From the NCBI GenBank assembly GCA_017999135.1, contig JAGOBT010000006.1, positions 1 through 13,839 of the forward strand: DNA of 13,839 nucleotides. The letters run 5' to 3'. The position numbers and the translations under genes are program-made. Positions 6,741 to 13,839 of this stretch are shown here, piece after piece. The notes under the pieces are model-generated. The model did no database searches. It saw only the letters and a program-made list of their open reading frames with translations, and had not been told where the DNA came from. The first letter of the stretch is position 1, and the number at the start of each line of letters is the position of its first letter. Source of the DNA: Burkholderiaceae bacterium. Lineage in GTDB: Bacteria > Pseudomonadota > Gammaproteobacteria > Burkholderiales > Burkholderiaceae_C.

Positions 6741-8723
6741 ATGGCCGCTGCCGCCCTTGCCGAAGCCCCTGTCGCTCAAGCCACCGTCGTTGACCCCGGC
6801 CCTCCGGTCGCGCCCGCCGCGCCCGCGGCGACCTTGGCTGCGCCGGCGATCGACCGCAACCTGCTGCTGCGCGCCATCGACCTGCAGCACCAGGGTCAGG
6901 TGGGCGAGGCCGAACGGCTGCTGCGGCGCTACCTGGGCGCCTTCCCGGCCGACCCGGCGGCGCTGTATTCGCTGGCGGTGATCCTGCTCAAGCAGCCGGA
7001 CGTGCCCGCGGCCATGGCGCTGCTGGACGCGGCGGTGCAGGCGGCGGGCCATTTTGCGCCCCTGTGGTTTGCCCACGGCACCGCCCTGCAGGGGCTGGGC
7101 CGCCGCGAGGAGGCGCTGGCCAGCTACGACCGCGCGCTGGCGCTGCAGCCCGACTACAGCGAGGTGCTGATCAACAGCGGTGTGCTGCTGCGCGACCTGC
7201 ACCGCCACGGGCTGGCACTGGAGCGCTTCAACCGGGTGCTGATCACCCAGCCCAACCACCAGACCGCGCTGGCCAACTGCGCGGTGCTGCTCACCGAGTT
7301 CAAGCGCAGCGAGGACGCCCAGCGCATGCTGGAGCGCCTGCTCACGCTCAACCCCGGCTACGACTACGGCGTGGGCCTGCTGGCCTACGAGCGGCTGCAT
7401 GTGTGCGACTGGCACGATGCGGATGCACTCAAGCAGCGCGTGCTCGACGGCCTGCGCGCCGGCCAGCGCAGCTGCAAATCGCTGGGGCTGATGGCCCTGA
7501 GCGATTCGGCCGAGGACCACCAGCGCTGCGCCCGGCTGTTCACCGCCCAGCGTTACCCCAAGTCGGCCGAGCCGCTGTGGCGCGGTGAGGTGTACCGGCA
7601 CGAGCGCATCCGCCTGGCCTATGTGTCGCCGGACCTGCGCGAGCACCCGGTGGGTCACCTGATGGCCGGCATCTTCGAGCGCCACGACCGCAGCCGCTTC
7701 GAGACCCTCGCGATTTCCATCGGCAGCGACGACGGCAGCCTGCTGCGCGCACGCATCCAGGGCGCCTTCGAGCACTTCATCGACGCCCGCACGATGGGCA
7801 GCCGGCAGATCGCCCAGCGCATGCGCGAGCTGGAGGTGGACATCGCGGTGGACCTGGCCGGCTTCACCTCCGACTCGCGCAGCGAGATCTTTGCCCAGCG
7901 ACCCGCACCGGTGCAGGTCAACTACCTCGGCTACCCCGGCACGCTGGGCACCGACTACATGGACTACATCCTGGCCGACCGGCATGTGATCCCGCCGGAG
8001 CACCACCGCTTCTACGACGAGCGGGTGGTTTACCTGCCGGACGCCTACCTGCCGCCGGCCTCCGGGCTCACCCTCGCCGAGCGCACCCCCAGCCGGGCCG
8101 AGTGCGGCCTGCCCGAAGACGGCGTGGTGTTCTGCAGCTTCAACCACGACTACAAGATCTCCCCGCACATGTTTGCGGTGTGGATGCGGCTGCTGGCCCA
8201 GGTGCCGGGCAGTGTGCTGTGGCTGATGTCGCGCAGCGAGCTGTCCCAGCGCCACCTGCGCGAGGAGGCGCAGCGCGCCGGCATTGCGCCGCAGCGCCTG
8301 GTGTTTGCCCAGCGGGTGCCGCGGGTGGAGGACCACCTGGCCCGCTACCGACAGGCCGACCTGTTCCTGGACACGCACCCCTACAACGCCCACACCACCG
8401 CAGCGGACGCCCTGCTGGCCGGCCTGCCGGTGGTGACCTACCGCGGCCAGTCCTTCCCGGCACGGGTGGCCTCCAGCCTGCTGAATGCGGCCGGACTGCC
8501 GGAGCTGGTGACCGACAGCGCCGAGGCCTATGAGGCCCTGGCCCTGGCCCTGGCAAGGAATCCGCAGCGCCGTGCCGACCTGCGCCAGCGTCTGGCCGGG
8601 CTGCAGCAGCAGCGCAGCGCCCTGTTCGACACCGACGGCTTTGTGCGCGACCTGGAGTCCAGCTACATCGCCATGGTGCGTGCCGCCCGATTGGGCGGAG
8701 CCCGTGACGCACTGGCCCCCTGA
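6741..8723 (+). CDS. TPR and O-GlcNAc-transferase-like glycosyltransferase (GT41/SPINDLY type)
   Basis: This 660-residue protein has the layout of bacterial OGT homologues. An Ala/Pro-rich leader (1-37) is followed by about five TPR units (~38-210; for example the helix pairs around GRREEALASYDRALALQPDY) and a C-terminal GT-B catalytic region (~285-640). Conserved OGT signatures are visible: HPVGH (302-306), YLGYPGT (~394-400), FCSFNHDYK with K472 at the place of the UDP-binding Lys (human OGT K842), and HTTAAD (551-556) matching the nucleotide-binding HTT loop. Such enzymes act in the cytosol, moving a sugar (GlcNAc or hexose) from a nucleotide donor to Ser/Thr; the TPR region selects substrates. 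The start follows GAGGA at 6724-6728 by 12 bases, a loose spacing, but no other in-frame ATG lies nearby. The neighbouring Thr-rich giant protein is a candidate acceptor, which is inferred. The donor sugar cannot be read from the sequence. Confidence 0.9.
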   Translation: MAAAALAEAPVAQATVVDPGPPVAPAAPAATLAAPAIDRNLLLRAIDLQHQGQVGEAERLLRRYLGAFPADPAALYSLAVILLKQPDVPAAMALLDAAVQAAGHFAPLWFAHGTALQGLGRREEALASYDRALALQPDYSEVLINSGVLLRDLHRHGLALERFNRVLITQPNHQTALANCAVLLTEFKRSEDAQRMLERLLTLNPGYDYGVGLLAYERLHVCDWHDADALKQRVLDGLRAGQRSCKSLGLMALSDSAEDHQRCARLFTAQRYPKSAEPLWRGEVYRHERIRLAYVSPDLREHPVGHLMAGIFERHDRSRFETLAISIGSDDGSLLRARIQGAFEHFIDARTMGSRQIAQRMRELEVDIAVDLAGFTSDSRSEIFAQRPAPVQVNYLGYPGTLGTDYMDYILADRHVIPPEHHRFYDERVVYLPDAYLPPASGLTLAERTPSRAECGLPEDGVVFCSFNHDYKISPHMFAVWMRLLAQVPGSVLWLMSRSELSQRHLREEAQRAGIAPQRLVFAQRVPRVEDHLARYRQADLFLDTHPYNAHTTAADALLAGLPVVTYRGQSFPARVASSLLNAAGLPELVTDSAEAYEALALALARNPQRRADLRQRLAGLQQQRSALFDTDGFVRDLESSYIAMVRAARLGGARDALAP

Positions 8724-8751
8724 ACGCAGCGCCCGGAGCCCCGCGCCCCTC

Positions 8752-8779
8752 GCTGACTGCTGACTGCTGACTGCTGATC
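8752..8779. repeat. 7-bp tandem repeat GCTGACT x 3.7 between genes
   Basis: GCTGACT occurs at 8752, 8759 and 8766, and a partial copy GCTGATC at 8773. It lies in the 87-base gap between the GT41 gene and the next methyltransferase. Because 7 is not a multiple of 3, its TGA triplets (8754, 8761, 8768, 8775) fall in all three + frames and block read-through. Confidence 0.85.
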
Positions 8780-8810
8780 GCAGATCGTCAACCTGTCCAC
8801 TTCAAACGCC

Positions 8811-9680
8811 ATGCGCAACGCCACCGACATCGCCGCCCTGCAGGCCCGCCACGGGCTGAGCTACCACATCCCATTCTGCGAGCAGGCCGACTCCCTGGTG
8901 GGTCTGCGTGGCAAGAAGGTGCTGGAAGTCGGCGGCAGCCTGCCGGCGTCGCTGGTGCTGGACACCTACGGTGCCGAACAGTGGGTGGCGGTGGAGGAGG
9001 CCGACTACTGGACCGAGACACTCAGCACCGGCCATGTGCAGGGCACCCCGCCGGCCCAGGGTGGGCCGCGCCACCGCCTGGCCGAGGCCAGCGCTGCCAC
9101 GCTGCAGCCGCACCAGGTGCTGTTCGGCCGCATCGAGGACCTGCCGGCGTCGCTGCACGGGCACTTCGACCTGGTGTTCTCCATCGCTGCCTTCGAGCAC
9201 ATCGCCCAGCTGCCGGAGGCGCTGGAGCGCATGCGCGACGCGCTGCGCCCGGGTGGGCGGCTGTTCACGCTGTTTTCGCCGCTGTGGTCCTCCGCCTTCG
9301 GCCACCACCTGCCGGAGATCGAGGACGCCAAGGGCCAGCGCTACAACTTCACCCACTCGCCCATCCCGCCCTGGGGGCACCTGACGATGCGGCCGATGGA
9401 GTTGTTCGACCACCTGCTGGCCAGCGGCTGCGATGCGGCCACCGCGCGGCGCATCGTCTACTTCGTGCACCAGTCGCCGCACATCAGCCGGCACTTCCTG
9501 GACGACTACCGCGAGATCGTGCAGCGCTGCAGCCTGCGCCCGCTGCTCATCCATCCGGTGTTCGAGCAGCCGGTACCACCCCACCTGCTGGCGCAGCTGC
9601 AGGCCCGCTGGCCCGGCCGCCAGGACTTCGCCCACGCCGGCCTGCTGCTGGTGCTGGAGCGCGCCGCAACCCTGTCCTGA
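8811..9680 (+). CDS. SAM-dependent methyltransferase, class I (Methyltransf_11-like)
   Basis: This 289-residue protein has the Rossmann methyltransferase layout. Motif I is VLEVGGSLP (37-45), where the usual GxGxG is GG-S, an atypical form. Next come an acidic residue after strand 2 (VAVEEADYW), the FDLVFSIAAFEHI core around 117-129, and the RMRDALRPGGRLF element typical of Methyltransf_11 proteins. The second half carries His/Trp-rich segments (HSPIPPWGHL) likely to shape the acceptor site. Such proteins between glycosyltransferase genes usually methylate sugars, here by inference; the acceptor is unknown. No clear Shine-Dalgarno lies ahead of the ATG at 8811 and there is no in-frame alternative close upstream. 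It may depend on translation from the gene before, from which an 87-base gap containing a 7-bp tandem repeat separates it. Confidence 0.83.
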   Translation: MRNATDIAALQARHGLSYHIPFCEQADSLVGLRGKKVLEVGGSLPASLVLDTYGAEQWVAVEEADYWTETLSTGHVQGTPPAQGGPRHRLAEASAATLQPHQVLFGRIEDLPASLHGHFDLVFSIAAFEHIAQLPEALERMRDALRPGGRLFTLFSPLWSSAFGHHLPEIEDAKGQRYNFTHSPIPPWGHLTMRPMELFDHLLASGCDAATARRIVYFVHQSPHISRHFLDDYREIVQRCSLRPLLIHPVFEQPVPPHLLAQLQARWPGRQDFAHAGLLLVLERAATLS

Positions 9681-9701
9681 TCGCCCGGAGCGTTGTTCAC
9701 C

Positions 9702-10541
9702 ATGACCCGCATCCCCTGCGCCCGTCTCGATCGCACCGCGGTCGTCATTCCGCTGTACCGCCCCCAGCTGCCGCGTGACGAGGTCTATGCCTTGATGCGC
9801 TCGCTGCCGCTGCTGGCGGGCCGCCCGGTGTATTTCATCGCACCGCGCAGCCTGGACCTGCGCTGGTACCAGGAGCGCTGGCCCCAGGTGGGGGTGCGCC
9901 GCTTTGACGACGAGTTCTTTGCCTCCGTCAAGGGCTACAACCTGCTGATGCTGTCGCCGGACTTCTACCGCAGCTTCGACCGGCATGAGTTCATGCTGGT
10001 GCTGCAGACCGACGCCATCCTGCTGTCCGACGAACTGGACCACTGGGCCGGCCAGCCCTACGACTATGTGGGCGCCCCCTGGCCGCAGGGCATCGAGGTG
10101 AACGTGGAGCTGGACCGTTTTGTCGGCGGCCACATCCAGCGCGTGCGGGCCAAGGTGGGCAACGGCGGCTTCAGCCTGCGGCGCATCCGCAAGTGCGTGG
10201 CGCTGCTGGAGGAGTTCCCGCAGGCCGCCGAGCTGTTCCGCCACACCGGCTCCAGCGAGGACCTGTTCTTTGCCGTGCTGGGCACGCTGTCGGTGGACTT
10301 CGTGCTGCCCGGCGAGATGGCCGCGGCGCTGTTTGCGCTGGAGCTCGCGCCGGAGCGCTACCACGCCATCCAGGGCCGCCTGCCGATGGGTGTGCATGCC
10401 TGGCGCAAACACAACCCCGCCTTCTGGCAGGAGCAGTTGGGCGATGCCCCGCCGCCGCAGGCCGCTCCCGGCCCGGCGGTCAACGCCCAGTTCCTGGCCG
10501 CGGCACCCCTGCTGGCCGAAGCGATGCCGGCGGCCGCCTGA
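9702..10541 (+). CDS. DUF5672-type putative glycosyltransferase
   Basis: This 279-residue protein matches my memory of the DUF5672 family: TAVVIPLYRPQ at the N-terminus, LVLQTDAIL (~99-107, at the place of a DxD-like motif), YDYVGAPWP, and KVGNGGFSLRR (~151-161), the loop seen in GT-A glycosyltransferases. SSEDLFF and the final GVHAWRKHNPAFW are also typical. The family is treated as glycosyltransferase-like and is often found in surface-glycan clusters; donor and acceptor are unknown. The ATG at 9702 is preferred over the in-frame TTG at 9693 because GGAG (9687-9690) is 11 bases from the ATG but only 2 from the TTG. It follows the upstream methyltransferase by 21 bases, suggesting co-transcription. 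About 30 C-terminal residues are Ala/Pro-rich and look dispensable. Confidence 0.82.
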   Translation: MTRIPCARLDRTAVVIPLYRPQLPRDEVYALMRSLPLLAGRPVYFIAPRSLDLRWYQERWPQVGVRRFDDEFFASVKGYNLLMLSPDFYRSFDRHEFMLVLQTDAILLSDELDHWAGQPYDYVGAPWPQGIEVNVELDRFVGGHIQRVRAKVGNGGFSLRRIRKCVALLEEFPQAAELFRHTGSSEDLFFAVLGTLSVDFVLPGEMAAALFALELAPERYHAIQGRLPMGVHAWRKHNPAFWQEQLGDAPPPQAAPGPAVNAQFLAAAPLLAEAMPAAA

Positions 10542-10560
10542 TCCGCCGACCGTCATCCAT

Positions 10561-10606
10561 CCCCCGTTGTCCCCAGCCATCCCCAGTGGACCCCCGCTGT
10601 CCCCAG
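10561..10606. repeat. 16-bp direct repeat pair between genes
   Basis: CCCCCGTTGTCCCCAG (10561-10576) and CCCCCGCTGTCCCCAG (10591-10606) match at 15 of 16 bases, 30 bp apart, with a third partial copy (CCATCCCCAG, 10577-10586) between them. They fill much of the 86-base gap before the small methyltransferase gene. The strand is strongly C-rich here. Confidence 0.8.
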
Positions 10607-10614
10607 AACCTTCC

Positions 10615-10620
10615 GGAGGA
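10615..10620 (+). promoter_or_regulatory. Strong ribosome binding site GGAGGA
   Basis: GGAGGA ends 7 bases before the ATG at 10628. It is the best Shine-Dalgarno in the window and fixes the start of the small methyltransferase against the longer upstream open frame. Confidence 0.85.
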
Positions 10621-10627
10621 ACCCGCC

Positions 10628-11128
10628 ATGACCCAGTCCCTCGACCTCGGCTGCGGCCTGAAGCCGAAGAACCCCTACAACGCCCAGGAGGCCTACGGCA
10701 TCGATGTGCGCAACGATGCCGAAGCCCAGGTGGTCAAGGCCGACCTGGTGGTCGAGCCGATTCCTTTTCCGGATGCCTCCTTCGACTACGTCACCGCACA
10801 CGACTTCCTGGAGCACATCCCGCGGCTGATTTACGCGCCGCAGCGCCGCAACGCCTTCATCGAGGTGATGAACGAAATCCACCGCGTGCTCAAGCCGGGC
10901 GGCATCTTCATGTCCTTCACCCCGGCCTACCCGCACGGCGCCACCTTCCGCGACCCGACGCACGTCAACTTCATCACCGAAGAGACCTTCCCGCTGTACT
11001 TCGACGAAGTCAACCGCTGGGCCTCCGCCTACGGCTTCCGGGGCGCCTTCCAGATGCTGTCGCAGGAGTGGCGCGGCGTGCACCTGCTCAGCCAGATGCG
11101 CAAGGTGGCCCTGCCGGTGGCGGCTTGA
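10628..11128 (+). CDS. Small SAM-dependent methyltransferase
   Basis: This 166-residue protein starts almost directly with SAM-binding motif I (LDLGCGLKP, 5-13), so it is a compact, lid-less methyltransferase. It continues with YGIDVRND (strand 2 with Asp), ADLVVEPIPFPDASFDYVTA, HDFLEHIPR and RVLKPGGIFMSFTP. The later FRDPTHVNFITEETF is a signature I associate with small methyltransferases of polysaccharide clusters. The start is set by GGAGGA at 10615-10620; the open frame extends far upstream but overlaps the DUF5672 gene and is not used. The next gene begins 16 bases after its stop, so the two methyltransferases are probably translated together. Its substrate, likely a sugar or a lipid-linked glycan, is inferred only. 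Confidence 0.85.
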   Translation: MTQSLDLGCGLKPKNPYNAQEAYGIDVRNDAEAQVVKADLVVEPIPFPDASFDYVTAHDFLEHIPRLIYAPQRRNAFIEVMNEIHRVLKPGGIFMSFTPAYPHGATFRDPTHVNFITEETFPLYFDEVNRWASAYGFRGAFQMLSQEWRGVHLLSQMRKVALPVAA

Positions 11129-11131
11129 AGG

Positions 11132-11136
11132 GGAGG
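11132..11136 (+). promoter_or_regulatory. Ribosome binding site GGAGG deciding the start at 11145
   Basis: GGAGG lies 8 bases before the ATG at 11145 but only 2 before the in-frame TTG at 11139, so the ATG is the start. The site lies in the 16-base gap after the previous stop codon. Confidence 0.8.
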
Positions 11137-11144
11137 GCTTGGCC

Positions 11145-12092
11145 ATGAGTTCCTCCGACCAGCTGCACATCAACCACTGGGACAACTTCTTCGACGACGA
11201 GCTGCACCAGCAGCTCTACCCCACCTGGTGGGATGCCGGCACGGCCAACCACTGGCGGCACCGCCGCTTCATGGAGCCGCTGATCGACGTGCTGCAGACC
11301 CGCGACGACGCCTGGCTGACGGTGGGCGACGGCTGCGGTCACGACAGCTGGATCCTGCTCAACGAAGGCTTCCAGGACGTGCTGAGCACCGACATCGGCG
11401 CGGGCACCCTGCGCCGCAGCCTGGCCGAGGGCCACATCCAGAAGTACGCCCAGGCCAATGCGGAGGACCTGCCCTTCGCCGACGGCCAGTTCGACGGCGT
11501 GCTCTGCAAGGAGGCCTACCACCACATGCGCCGGCCCTACCTGGGCGTCTACGAGATGCTGCGGGTGGCGCGGCGGGCTGTGGTGCTGATCGAGCCGCAG
11601 GACCAGTGGGCGGACTTCCCGACCCGCGCCGGCGAGCCCCGCCATGCCTACGAGCGGGTGGGCAACTACGTCTACTCGATGTCCCGGCGCGAGGTACAGA
11701 AGCTGGCGCTGGGCCTGAACCTGCCCGGCTACGCCTGCAAGAACCTGCAGGACGTCTACATCGCCGGCTGCGAGTTTGCCCGCGCCGATCCTGCCGATCC
11801 GCTGTTCGTGCAGATGACGCAGGCGGTCGCCCAGCTGCAGGCGCGCTGTGAGCAGAACCAGGAGAAGTGGAACTACCTGCTGACCATCTTCTTCAAGGAC
11901 CCGGCGCTGCTGGCCGATGCGGGACTGCAGGGAAGGCTCGCCGCCCACGGCTGGACCGTGGAGCGCACCGACGGCAACCCGCACCTGACACCGGCCACGG
12001 CAGCTGCGCCACAGGCCGGCGCGGCGGTGCAGCGGCCAGGGCCGGCGGCGTCCCATACGCCAGCGCTCCGGCGCCAGACCGAACCGGCCTGA
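11145..12092 (+). CDS. SAM-dependent methyltransferase, class I (Methyltransf_11-like)
   Basis: This 315-residue protein has motif I VGDGCGHDSW (60-69), strand-2 acid STDIGAGTL, then ANAEDLPFADGQFDGVLCKEAYHHM and an EMLRVARRAVVLIEP segment, the usual Methyltransf_11 order. An N-terminal ~55-residue aromatic and acidic helical part (NHWDNFFDDELHQQLYPTWW) and a C-terminal ~150-residue part extend it beyond the core. They probably provide acceptor binding. It is distinct in sequence from the other two methyltransferases here, so the cluster seems able to methylate at more than one position or substrate. The last ~35 residues are Ala/Pro-rich. A 9-bp tandem repeat lies a few bases after its stop. 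Confidence 0.85.
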   Translation: MSSSDQLHINHWDNFFDDELHQQLYPTWWDAGTANHWRHRRFMEPLIDVLQTRDDAWLTVGDGCGHDSWILLNEGFQDVLSTDIGAGTLRRSLAEGHIQKYAQANAEDLPFADGQFDGVLCKEAYHHMRRPYLGVYEMLRVARRAVVLIEPQDQWADFPTRAGEPRHAYERVGNYVYSMSRREVQKLALGLNLPGYACKNLQDVYIAGCEFARADPADPLFVQMTQAVAQLQARCEQNQEKWNYLLTIFFKDPALLADAGLQGRLAAHGWTVERTDGNPHLTPATAAAPQAGAAVQRPGPAASHTPALRRQTEPA

Positions 12093-12097
12093 GGCCT

Positions 12098-12133
12098 GAT
12101 CGACCAGATCGACCAGATCGACCAGATCGACCG
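12098..12133. repeat. 9-bp tandem repeat GATCGACCA x 4
   Basis: GATCGACCA is repeated at 12098, 12107 and 12116 with a fourth copy GATCGACCG at 12125, beginning 6 bases after the stop of the methyltransferase gene. Each unit contains GATC, so four GATC sites occur in 36 bp. The array could vary in copy number by slipped-strand pairing. Confidence 0.9.
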
Positions 12134-12335
12134 GCTCCGCACGGGGCCTGCTGCCAAGCGGTGGATTGGGGGCAAAAAGCCACCTTCCTCCGCCAGCGCG
12201 GCCCGGGCCCGCCCGGCACCATCCTCATCGATGCCCCCACCCCCCGGTTGCCTTCGGCTCCAGGCGGTGCGCAGACAGGCCGCAGCGGCACCGCAATGCC
12301 CTGGGCCCATGCTTCACAGCGAACGAGGCCCTTCG
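12134..12335 (+). other. Leader region ahead of the UDP-xylose synthase gene
   Basis: This is the rest of the 243-base gap, the longest in the glycan run. I see no convincing promoter, operator, riboswitch or terminator. A ten-base palindrome GGCCCGGGCC occurs near 12200, and a short GGC-AAAAA-GCC hairpin near 12170. An internal promoter for the next gene could lie here, but the sequence does not show it. Confidence 0.35.
12325..12328 (+). promoter_or_regulatory. Ribosome binding site GAGG deciding the start at 12336
   Basis: GAGG is 7 bases before the ATG at 12336. The in-frame alternatives at 12309 and 12231 have no such site and would add residues with no counterpart in the family. Confidence 0.65.
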
Positions 12336-13463
<1,128 letters not shown>

Positions 13464-13500
13464 ATCGACTTTGTGGACCGAGCCGACCCGACCCGCCGGC

Positions 13501-13506
13501 AGGGAG
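13501..13506 (+). promoter_or_regulatory. Ribosome binding site AGGGAG before the last gene
   Basis: AGGGAG ends 6 bases before the ATG at 13513. It supports a real gene running out of the window. Confidence 0.7.
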
Positions 13507-13512
13507 CCCTTG

Positions 13513-13839
13513 ATGAGTGAATTCCTCCTTGAAGCTTTCCAGGGCGTGGCGCAGCGCGACTTTCCCTCGCGCTGGAGCAGCGACTGCATGCAGCACGCCC
13601 AGCAGGACGCGCTGTTCCGCCTTGCGGCCCTCAAGCAGGGGCGCAGCCGCCGCCTGCGCGAGCGCTTGAACGGGCAACGCCCCAGCCGCATCTGCCTGAG
13701 CGCCAACCTGGGTGGCTTCGACTGCCGAGTCCCCGGCCTGGAGGACCTGCCGGTGGAGGTGCTGGAGAAGGGCTGGTTCCAGGCGTCCGATCCGGATCTG
13801 CGCCGCCAGCGCATCCAACACCTGGCCGGGGCGCTGGTC
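13513..13839 (+). CDS. Unidentified protein, 3' partial
   Basis: An open frame of 109 codons begins at ATG 13513 (MSEFLLEAFQGVAQRDF) behind a good AGGGAG site and continues past the window end without a stop. I do not recognise the family. The first ~60 residues look helical and charged, with an Arg-rich stretch (KQGRSRRLRERL). A hydrophobic strand then leads into RICLSANLGGFDCRVPG. That segment weakly recalls the start of DUF616-type glycosyltransferase-like proteins (a strand ending in G-G-F/Y-D), but the likeness is too short to name it. It follows the UDP-xylose synthase by 49 bases in the same direction and is probably in the same transcription unit, so a glycan-related role is a fair guess only. 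Confidence 0.7.
   Translation, partial: MSEFLLEAFQGVAQRDFPSRWSSDCMQHAQQDALFRLAALKQGRSRRLRERLNGQRPSRICLSANLGGFDCRVPGLEDLPVEVLEKGWFQASDPDLRRQRIQHLAGALV

Noticed and set aside
6634..6981. Short + frame with a Pro-rich start (MEIVPVCGADPAEEPIPPWPL) just ahead of the GT41 start
   Set aside because: Its latter part is a frame-shifted reading of the TPR region. There is no ribosome binding site of note, and the GT41 frame is complete without it.
6468..8393. Minus-strand open frame of 641 codons
   Set aside because: It lies antisense to the GT41 gene, whose + frame has conserved OGT motifs; it reflects high GC at third positions.
8802..10580. Minus-strand open frame of 592 codons
   Set aside because: It is antisense to two genes with recognisable + strand motifs, and its composition (Gln/Val/His/Arg) is typical of a GC-rich shadow.

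Overview
The window is GC-rich, with every supported gene on the + strand. It looks like chromosome from a free-living proteobacterium. The GC bias, gene density and gene types fit a Burkholderiales betaproteobacterium (Leptothrix/Sphaerotilus/Rubrivivax-like), but this is an inference without a phylogenetic marker. No RNA gene, IS element, CRISPR array or attachment site was seen.

Region 1 (1-6513) is the 3' part of one giant gene whose start lies upstream of the window. It encodes about 1,900 residues of uninterrupted eight-residue repeats (consensus L-T-T-x-Q-[VIL]-x-A), followed by a calcium-binding domain with four DxDxDG-type loops and an Ala-rich tail. The repeat is hierarchical. There are 237 complete octads in perfect phase. 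They group into modules of 17 or 24 octads, marked by octads with Asp instead of Gln at position 5 that recur with spacing 4-6-7. The modules group into 75-octad (600-aa, 1,800-bp) cassettes: two complete, and a third short by exactly one 17-octad module. The visible protein has no cysteine and no N-x-S/T sequon and is extremely rich in threonine. It is probably a secreted adhesin or cell-surface protein, plausibly a type I secretion substrate. Two GC-rich hairpins follow its stop codon.

Region 2 (6741 to the window end) is a run of seven co-directional genes that looks like a glycan synthesis or modification operon. In order: a TPR plus O-GlcNAc-transferase-like glycosyltransferase (GT41), a SAM methyltransferase, a DUF5672-type putative glycosyltransferase, a small SAM methyltransferase, a third SAM methyltransferase, a UDP-glucuronate decarboxylase (UDP-xylose synthase), and an unidentified gene cut by the window end. 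Three gaps in this run contain short direct or tandem repeats (7 bp x 3.7, 16 bp x 2, 9 bp x 4).

Working model (inference): the cytosolic GT41 enzyme attaches sugar to the Thr-rich repeat protein before export. UDP-xylose, the second glycosyltransferase and the methyltransferases would then extend and cap the glycan. The alternative is that the cluster makes an unrelated surface polysaccharide. No gap exceeds 300 bases; the largest are 6514-6740 and 12093-12335.
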